Below, one piece after another: positions 56,766 through 64,000 of a DNA stretch of 64,000 nucleotides (positions are counted from its first letter, which is position 1; the number at the start of each line of letters is the position of its first letter). Under the pieces are notes generated by a model. It saw only the letters and a list, made by a program, of their open reading frames with translations. It had not been told where the DNA came from and did not search any database. The translations under genes and the position numbers were made by a program. This DNA comes from Ditylenchus dipsaci (Eukaryota > Nematoda > Chromadorea > Rhabditida > Anguinidae), in assembly GCA_004194705.1 (NCBI GenBank), contig SADC01001293.1, forward strand, positions 496,001-560,000. The letters run 5' to 3'.

Positions 56766-56965
56766 TTAAATATTATTACCATGAATGTAATTACCAGCTT
56801 TCTCCAAAAAAGATGTTGAACCACTCTAAACGAATCAGAATGCCGTAAAAACTGATGAAAAAAATGTTATTTTGGTTAGTAAAGAACTGTTTCCGAGAAA
56901 AGTCTTCAAGCGAAAATTGACTTTTTTCTATAGTTCTCAAAAACATCAAATTTGATGCTGAGCAT

Positions 56966-57083
56966 TAGAGATGGACCCAATACAATATATTGGTATTGGG
57001 TGTATTGGGCCCAATTTGGGTCAAAAATATTGTATTGGGATATTGGGTGGCTCTGTTTTGGAATATTGGGTATTGGTATTGGG
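56966..57083. repeat. Orphan subterminal array of the hAT element 3 family
   Basis: ATTGGTATTGGGTGTATTGG and ATATTGGGTATTGGTATTGG motifs equal those at both ends of 43470-44538. Only one array is present and no TAGTGCTG terminus or duplication was found. It is a solo or degraded copy. Confidence 0.65.
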
Positions 57084-57109
57084 TCCTGAAACAGAAAAAT
57101 GTTAATTTT

Positions 57110-57650
57110 TATAGGGTAATACTTGAATCTAGTACCAAAATACTTATTTCTAGTACCGAAATTTGACATGCATAGAAAAACTCTTTGTAAAGTTAGAGAT
57201 TTCGTAGAGATCTTGATTGGTCAGTCTATCCAATTAGAATGATTCAACTGTCTGGATTGGTTAATCATTTATATGAATCGATTTAACTTAATTTATTCAT
57301 CCAATTATGTCTCAACCATCGGACATAGATTTTCGTGTAGCGCTGAATCTCAGCTTTCTAACTAGACTTCAAATTCCTGTGAAAGATTTCGAAGATATGA
57401 AGATTTTGAGCTTTGTATAAAGTAACTTTTTCGACTAGGTTTCTCTATTCAGACGCCTAAATCTCCAACTTTTTGAATTTTTTTACTGAAAAAAGATATC
57501 CTGTTGAGTAACTGAGATTCAGGGCTACACGATATTTAAAAAAAAATTCAAAAGTGTACCTACAAAGTGAGTAGAAAAAGAGAAAAGTTCAAAAAAATGA
57601 AAATTCTGGTATTAGAATTAAGTATTTTGGTACTAGAAATAAGTACCATT
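57110..57650. mobile_element. Inverted-repeat element, AGTACCAAAATACTTATTTC arms
   Basis: CTAGTACCAAAATACTTATT and TCTAGTACCGAAATTT at the left are mirrored by GTATTTTGGTACTAGAAATA and AGTACCATTC at the right. The middle pairs weakly (AAGATTTTGAGCTTTG / CAACTTTTTGAATT). Non-coding. Confidence 0.5.
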
Positions 57651-57922
57651 CATTTTTATATAATACGCCTCAAAATAAACTATTTGAGTTTTGTCTGACT
57701 TTAGGGGGGGTAGGCACTATTTTGCAGTGTTTCAAAATGAGCCCCAAAAACACCGAAATCTGTAGCGCACGCACTACAGAGTTAGAGCAGTTAGTGAAGT
57801 ACTCAGGATCAGCACCGCCAACAGTGATTTCAGGCGTTTTTCCCGATATGAACAATTTTTCAGTGAGCGTGAATCCAATCTCGAGTGAATCTACAAAATT
57901 CGGTAAAATATCGATTACCGAC

Positions 57923-60508
57923 TAGAGCTGCGTGCGATGCGATGTATTGCATCGCATTATCGCATCGCACGCACCCGATTTAGGACAAAATTATCGCATC
58001 GCATTATCGCTCGCAAACTTTCATAATTATCGCATATCGCATCGCAAATTTCAAAAATATCGCAGTCATTTTTTTAAAAAATGTTGCACGTTTTCCATCG
58101 GTTTCTCTGCCATTTTTTTCATTTCTTGGTTCATTTTCGTTAAATTTTGGTTGTAAATTGCTGTTTGTCGTTAAATTTTTTGTTTTAGAATGAGTCTTAT
58201 TTGGAAAATCGTGCTCCAAGGAGAAGATGTCAGTGGATTTCTCTTCACTAAGTCGTCCACTACCGAAGCAAAGTGCAATGTCTGTAGCAAATTCATTCCA
58301 ACGCCAAACCGTGGGCCAGCAAATCTGAAGTTTCATCTTGCCGTCCATCCGCAGTACAAGAAAGTGTTGGAAGAAATGGAGAACACTGAGCAATTGAAGA
58401 AAGCAGCGCTGCAGAAAGGCTTGTCAAAGTTTGTGATCCACGGGAAAGGTAACATTGTTTTCTAGTTTCTCTCAGGCTTGCGATTGTTTCAGGAGAACTA
58501 ACAGCGTTGGATCGGAAAGTTTTGAATTTCATCGCCTGTAACAATCTTCCATTTGCCGTGGTGGAATCGGAGACGTTCAAGCCGCTTTTGTCTTCTAATG
58601 AGAATTTGAAAGGTGAGTGTTCTTTGTTTACAAATGTAGACACAGTTTCTTTTTAGGGCGCGATCACTACAGCCAGTGGGTCATGCCTCGAGTTTATGGC
58701 GCCGTCAGAAACCAGGTGCAATCTCGTCTGAACGCCTGTGGTGCTCTTTCATTCATATCTGACATCTGGTCAGGGCCGACGGACAGCTTCATTAGGTGAA
58801 CTATTTTGTATTTTCAAAAAAAATTCATGGAATTTCAGCTTGACTGCGCATGGCATCGACTCGGATTGGAAGAGGCAAAAATTTGTTCTTTGCGTAAGGC
58901 ACTTTCCCGGTAGTCAGAACTTCGAAACTATCGGTCAAATTGTCGGACGAATGCTAGAAGAATGGAATATCGAGAAACGAAGCAACATGTCTTTTTGCGC
59001 AATGAGGGAGCAAACATGAAGAAGGTAAGATCTTGTTAAATTAAATTTATTTTATTAATTTTTAAGGCATTTGAAGAGGCTGGATACTTGCATGCTGATT
59101 GCGGTGCGCACAAGCTCAATCTGGTAGTGAACAACTCCTTTTCAAGACGCCGAAAGTCAAGTCGATGCTGGACTCGTGCAGGAATCTTGTTGGTCACTTT
59201 AGCCATTCAAACCAAGCAAAGAAGCGTCTGACGCAAGAGCAGGAGAACGACAATCTGCCCAAGCACTCATTGCTTCAGGTATTCTCTGCATGATTTCATA
59301 ATAACAACTACCCCATTTAGGACGTCTCTACTCGGTGGAATTCCACCTTCTACATGGGCACGCGGCTACTAGAACAAAAAAGGCAGTCAATCTCTACTTG
59401 ACCAGATGGGAAAAGCGTGATCTGAAGTTGAAGCAAGAGCAATGGATCCTACTAGAGAAGATCGTCAAAGTTCTGCAGCCGTTAGAAGCAGCCTCAAAGC
59501 AGATGTGCCGTGCGGATGAGCCAATCTCTGTTTAACTTCCAATTGCCAGGGCACTCACTGATCATATCGAGGATTTGACGGAACCGGAGCTTCAGCCGAT
59601 GTGCGATTCGATGATCAGTTTGTTGTTCCAAAAGTTTAATGTGGAAGGAGAGAGGTAAGTCCCAAGCTTTTTAGAAGGGTTCTATCTCTTGCATTTAGGA
59701 TTCACGGCTTGTCGATGTTTCTCGATGCTCGCTTTAAAGACCGACTGGTTAGGAACAACTTGAAGTTCAACTCGGACGTGATTTCATGGCTTCAAGAGGA
59801 ATGCGAGAATAGAGCAGAAATTTTGTCTACCGATTCAGGTGGATTTTTATCAAAAATAATTCATCTGGCTCATTTCTTGTTTAGAAGTGCACTCTCCTCC
59901 TACGAAACGAGCCAATTCCTTCTTCTCCGAGCATAAACATCTGTTTAAGGTAATGAGAGACCAAATTTGGAACAAGTAAGTGATGTGGTGATCGAAATGA
60001 AGTCGTACAACAGGCTGCCGTGCATTGACTCAGACGAGGATCCGCTAGAATTTTGGAAGGTTGGTTTTTAAGTAAGACTTGTAATTCTATTTCGTCACTT
60101 TTAGAAGCATCAGAATACATATCATATTCTGGCCAAAGTCGCGCGTCGCTTCCTCTCCGCTCCAGCAACAAGCCAGCCAAGTGAACAGCTTTTCTCTGTG
60201 GCTAGAGATGTCTACGACTACAGAAGGTCGAGTTTGAGCCAAGAAACAGCCGAACAATTAATTTTTTGAACAAGAACCTCCCTTTATTGAATTTCGAGTA
60301 TTAGTTTGTTTGTTGATGTTTGTTGTACAATTAAATAAAAAATGTTAAAATTTGGTTTTCATCAATAAAAAGCAGCTTCAGAATAATATCGCATATCGCT
60401 GCGATATATCGCACCCGATTTTTTGAATTATCGCATATCGCATCGCACTTAGCCTCAGCCTGAAATTATCGCATCGCACTATCGCTAAAAGGCAAATCTG
60501 CAGCTCTA
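57923..60508 (+). mobile_element. hAT element 4, nearly full-length (TSD TTACCGAC)
   Basis: Ends TAGAGCTGC and GCAGCTCTA are exact inverses, flanked by the perfect 8-base duplication TTACCGAC (57915-57922 and 60509-60516). Subterminal arrays of TATCGCATCGCA occupy about 120 bases at each end. The 2586-bp element carries a plus-strand transposase gene. It is the most complete mobile element in the window. Confidence 0.95.
58190..60269 (+). CDS. BED-finger hAT transposase
   Basis: It cuts and pastes the surrounding hAT element. Start [10 protein letters not shown] at 58190. BED zinc finger CNVCSKF...[10 protein letters not shown] (residues about 29-52). Then [71 protein letters not shown] (catalytic D.W), [51 protein letters not shown] (second catalytic D and the C..H motif), [12 protein letters not shown], and the C-terminal dimerisation domain [20 protein letters not shown]...[15 protein letters not shown], stop at 60267-60269. 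Small introns with GT-AG ends separate about ten exons. Three single-base deficits (58975-58977, 59137-59138, A-run 59376-59381) and one in-frame TAA (about 59533) interrupt the frame. Confidence 0.88.
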
Positions 60509-60929
60509 TTACCGACGGTCAATGAATTTTTTTTTGAAATTTTTGATCAAAATCGTCAATTTTCAGGGCAAAAGTTTCTGGAAAGTCGACCCTAATCCCA
60601 AAATCTCATCCTGAATACGAATCCGTTGAAATCAGATCAAAATAATTTTTATGGGCTGATACATAGCTATTTTGAGTAGATAGACTAGAAATTTAGCACC
60701 ATTTACTTATTTTAGTAGATATCTCAGTCTATAAAATATATTTCGATCGGATCTCAACGTATTCGGATTCAAGATGAGATTTTGGTACTAGGGTCGACTT
60801 TCCAGAAACTTTTGCCCTGAAAGTTGACGATTTTGACCAAAAATTTCAAAAAAAACATTGACCGTCGGTAATCGATAGCCGTCCCAAAATTCATGATTTT
60901 GCAGCGTGCACACTGCAGATTTTCGGGAT

Positions 60930-61200
60930 TTGCTCTAATCGCCTAAATACGTATTGCCGACGGCACATATTTCGAGTACTTTCGAAACTAGTCTGGATTT
61001 GCACCCTTGACAGAGCAAATTTAGAGTACTTTTCCAAAACTCGTGTTTTTTGCAGCGTCACTGCAAATCCTGAGTCAGAATCTGCAGCGTCACTGCAGAT
61101 CCTGAGTCAGGATTTGCAGTGACGCTGCAGATCCTGACTCAGGATCTCGTCACTGCAAGTCACTGCAAATCCTGACTCAGGATCTGTAGCGTTATTGCAA
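60930..61200. repeat. Self-complementary repeat, CTGCAGATCCTGACTCAGGAT motifs
   Basis: GCAGCGTCACTGCA, AATCCTGAGTCAG and GATCCTGACTCAGGATC recur about six times in both orientations between 61050 and 61200. A related GCAGCGTGCACACTGCAGAT stands at 60901. It could be the subterminal array of another element; no partner end was found. Confidence 0.6.
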
Positions 61201-61211
61201 TTTAAATAAAA

Positions 61212-61290
61212 ACAGGCTGCACCCAATGGGAATCGAACTTGCAACAATTATTGACCGACTGCAGCTCTTTTGCACTGAGCCAACTGGGTC
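61212..61290 (-). repeat. tRNA-like segment
   Basis: On the minus strand CCCAGTTGGCTCAGTGC resembles an A box and D arm. GCAAGTTCGATTCCCATTGG resembles a B box and T arm, with ACCCAGT pairing loosely with ATTGGGT. The spacing is tRNA-sized, but the anticodon arm is not clean and the same sequence type sits at the ends of repeats elsewhere (GTGCACCCAGTGGTAGTCGA at 39173). More likely tRNA-derived repeat than a working tRNA gene. Confidence 0.4.
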
Positions 61291-61559
61291 GTTACACCTT
61301 AGTGGTTAATTTTCAACCTTATACCCAAAACTTAGTTTATTCGATTAAAAAAAATTAAGTTGCCCTCCTGGGTCAGGAGGACATTCTGGCAAGGATCGCG
61401 TTGGATTTTCAGGTAATCTCTACATAGGTTTTGTTACTCTTCGGCCACTTAGATCCAATGTTTTATTTCTGTGAGCACCCTTGTTAGAGGGTCACCGAAA
61501 CCTTCATTTCGGCTCTTTACTGAGCTACCTGACCTATTCAACCTCAATGAGGTTTTTCA

Positions 61560-61680
61560 ATAGTGGGGACAATAAATGTCTCAAAGTCGGTTCTGGGGCA
61601 GAACATAGGGACATTATGGGGACATTATGGGGAAACATGGGACACATGGAGACATTGAGGAGATGGGCCAGGGGACATCA
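61560..61680. repeat. Short G-rich repeat, GGGACATTATG units
   Basis: GGGACATTATGGGGACATTA and related ATGGGACACATGGAGACATT units, about six in 70 bases. Simple-sequence expansion; the open frame across it is not supported. Confidence 0.5.
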
Positions 61681-62099
61681 CTGATCACGCAAAACTACAA
61701 TAAAAGGCAGATTATTTATTCTAAACAGATTAAAAAACATAAAAAATATGGAAACTACTGGATTCTTCTCTTGAATTCATGCATTCTCTTGTAGACCAGC
61801 ATCCAGAAACTCTCTTGATCTTCTACCTAAATTTTCAATCATTAGAGACACCAAGGAATGTAGAGAAATGCCTACTGATTCTCAGATCGTCTGCGCACTA
61901 GTTACGCCAGCCGAAGCAACTGCCAGGATCTTCTTATTGAGCTGGTAGGCCAATGCACCATTGTCCTTCCTACACTACTAAGTTAATCGGATGCTTGAAT
62001 TTTCTTGCAGCTACAGTCGCGCACTGATTAGGCATCGACTACTGCAGCGAAAGTCCTGGAGAAGAAAGTAATTAAGAGAAACAAGCCCGAAAGAGATGA

Positions 62100-63530
62100 C
62101 CACCTGCTACTTTTTGGATGACAAGTAGACGGTAGGTGCCATCTGTGTATTTTGATCAATCGACAGCCAATGCGCCTGTCAAAAAACAATGAATAGAAAG
62201 AAAATAGCCAAAAAAAGACAATTACCTGCTACGATTAGTGTCAGGCGTGGACTGAAGAACATCTGCAATGCATCAGCATGTTCTGATCCAGCAACGCCAG
62301 GAGGAGTCCTGTAGAATGGTCAGGTATAAAGTGACTAACCAAGAGGAGTCGATTACTTTCTACGTCCCGCACTGATTAAGCATCGACTAGCGCAGCGAAA
62401 AGTCCTGGAAAATATTGAAAGTGAAGAGACTACCGAGACTACTACTACGACTAAAGAGACTACTTATGACTGAACAGTTACCTGCTAGGTTATCGATTAG
62501 GCGAAGAATCAAGCTGCTACCGAACTGTTCAGACATCCGATTACAACCTGCATAAAGTGTCTAAAATAGAGCAGGTAGAGACAAAATGGTGAAAAGGAAA
62601 GGGTCACTAACTATGTTATGCATAGGCGTCAACTACTGCATTTTTTGCTTGAAGGAGAGTGCAGACTTGTCGTACATGCAGAAAGGTAGCATCAAAAAAG
62701 GGACTGATCCACCTACATAGAAAAGTCTTCAAATTAGTAGAAGTGGAAAAACTGGTTCAAACGAGTTCATTACCTGCTACATCCTTAGCTGCCTCATCAT
62801 CAAACGCTACTGCGAATAGATCGTTAAAGTAAGAGAAGTAAGAAGAAACATGTCGAATGACACGATTACCTGCTGCGATAGTACCAATTGTAGTCGGAAG
62901 CAGTTATCTGAACATTCCTGCTTCAGCTACTGCAAACATCTGTAAAGTAAGGGAAGTAGGAGGAAGCGAGTCGAATAACACGATCACCTGCCAGACTACG
63001 GACAACGAGTAGACTACGCCTGACTGAAGCTCACATTTGACGGTGCTTCATACATCACAAATAGAGAAAAACTAGCAGTGGAAAGGGATCCATTCACGTG
63101 CTCTGTAAAAAGCAAAAATAGAGACTAAAAGCGATTCAAATAACAAGTTTACCTGCTAGGCTACGGACAACGAGTTAACTGCCTGAAATCTGACTGTGCT
63201 TGATGCAACTATATTTGTTAGCTCTGTGAAGTAGAGCAATTGAAAAAAACTACTCCAAATAAATTAGTTACCTGCTACGCCATGAATAATAAGCAGACTG
63301 AGGTTTTTGTTCAGTGCACTTATTCCAGTTACGACGAATATGTCTGTAAATTAGAGAAAGTAGAGATTAATAACTCTAAAAGAACTTTTAACCTGCTTTG
63401 TTATGAATCAGGAGTTAACGAGCGCTTGCAATCTGAGTATCTGAGTTCAAAATGGAATCGCCCTGTACATAGAGTAAATAGAGAGAGTGAAGAAAATTAA
63501 CTCTGAGAAAATCATTACCTACTACTTCAT
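62100..63530 (-). repeat. Diverged tandem array, about 120-bp units with ACCTGCTAC motifs
   Basis: The motif ACCTGCTAC (or one-base variants) occurs at about 62102, 62224, 62480, 62772, 62868, 62986, 63151, 63270, 63391 and 63517. The commonest spacing is 118-126 bases. Read on the minus strand, each motif is GTAGCAG/GTAA, a strong donor, preceded by 35-75 bases and then a pyrimidine-rich stretch ending in CAG (for example TTACTTTACAG or TCTAATTTACAG). So every unit looks like a small exon between acceptor and donor. Some are open in a shared phase (VAFDDEAAKDVAG; IFVVTGISALNKNLSLLIIH); others contain stops. It is either a decayed repeat-exon gene, a multi-exon noncoding RNA, or a satellite. 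Confidence 0.5.
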
Positions 63531-63599
63531 TGATTAGCTGGCAACTGAGCTTGCTTGATCTACCTACATCGCAAGGCTTAAAATTGAGCTTCTTAAAGA

Positions 63600-64000
63600 A
63601 GCTCACATCTGACGGTGCTTAACGCAACTATATTATGTACTTCTGTGAAATAAAGCACTTAGAAAACACCAGTCCAAGCATATTACAATGTGCAGACCGC
63701 GGATATCATCTAGTGTAATAAATCCACCTACGTCGAATGTGTCTGTAATTAAGAGCACACTACGGTTATTCGTGACTACTTTTTTGCGAATATTCGCTGC
63801 CTTGTTGAAAAAACTTGTCATGAGAGTTAGTCAAAAGCTTGGTTGTCGGTATTACTAGTCGTACAGCAGTCTAATAATCGAACGACTATCTGCCACAGTG
63901 AAAAAACAAACAGTTTAATTTTATTTAAAAAGCATTGCTAAGCACTACTACTTTATTAGGACATTTCCAGAACTTAGTCAAATATACTACCCTGACTATT
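63600..64000. other. Window end, nothing firmly recognised
   Basis: The stretch at 63600-63760 still resembles the preceding array (GACGGTGCTTAACGCAACTA matches GACTGTGCTTGATGCAACTA at 63193), but without the ACCTGCTAC motif. The final 240 bases show no gene or clear repeat. Confidence 0.4.

Larger units (their letters stand above)
57909..60877. mobile_element. Palindromic MITE interrupted by a hAT insertion
   Basis: TATCGATTACCGAC at 57909-57922 is the inverse of GTCGGTAATCGATA at 60864-60877. With the hAT (57923-60508) and one duplication copy removed, what remains is a 375-bp palindrome: CGACGGTCAATG...TTGATCAAAATCGTCAATTT...GTTTCTGGAAAGTCGACCCT on the left, mirrored on the right up to ATTGACCGTCG. 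The hAT landed 14 bases inside the left tip. Confidence 0.85.

Noticed and set aside
56521..56824. Cys/Gly/Phe-rich minus-strand frames after POLG
   Set aside because: They are the GCCGAAACACCCCC minisatellite read in reverse.
1..64000. Non-LTR or LTR retrotransposon coding sequence
   Set aside because: I looked for reverse transcriptase (Y.DD, F.DD contexts), protease and integrase motifs on both strands and saw none; the mobile DNA is all terminal-inverted-repeat type.

Overview
The window is eukaryotic nuclear DNA: AT-rich, intron-rich, with short introns and no bacterial-style operons. A nematode is the most likely source. Two multi-exon loci resemble the seven-transmembrane chemoreceptor families of nematodes. 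Splice-acceptor-like TTTCAG/TTTCTAG sites lie about 15 bases upstream of two start codons, as expected for spliced leader addition, and codon and intron style fit. All family assignments come from recognising protein sequence by eye; nothing was searched.

Host genes, left to right: (1) a small two-exon hypothetical gene on the minus strand (58-476), with a related exon at 2830-2970; (2) ribosomal protein eS25/RPS25 on the minus strand (3882-4828, four exons); (3) a chemoreceptor-like locus on the plus strand (11074-21273) with a 7-kb first intron and two in-frame stops; (4) a second, shorter receptor-like remnant (25285-25731); (5) heparan-sulfate 6-O-sulfotransferase (28113-30968); (6) TRAPP subunit TRAPPC5/Trs31 (33811-36396, a complete 188-residue product from four exons); (7) mitochondrial DNA polymerase gamma catalytic subunit (46654-56471, 34 exons, about 1082 residues, all exonuclease and polymerase motifs). 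POLG and TRAPPC5 are intact. RPS25, HS6ST and the transposases all carry single missing bases, almost always inside homopolymer runs.

Most of the remainder is mobile DNA, heavily nested. Four hAT elements have legible 8-bp target-site duplications (11891-12881, 13549-15027, 43470-44538, 57923-60508), and a fifth is weaker (52742-53251). The 57.9-60.5 kb copy still encodes an almost complete BED-finger transposase and sits inside a palindromic element. There is also a PIF/Harbinger-like element with a transposase fragment (40694-42176) and a further hAT transposase relic (42201-42785). Many non-autonomous elements belong to a few recurrent families: pogo-like MITEs with CAGTCGA ends and TA duplications; MITEs with CCGTATTT ends; palindromes with AAAGGACCATGG ends; large 0.8-kb foldbacks; and GTCGTT-armed foldbacks. 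These elements fill most introns, including four successive POLG introns.

The last 2 kb (about 62100-63530) is a diverged tandem array of about 120-bp units, each carrying a splice-donor-like motif on the minus strand. Regions with no supportable gene are 9354-11073, 22100-23060, 37300-39600 and 63600-64000.
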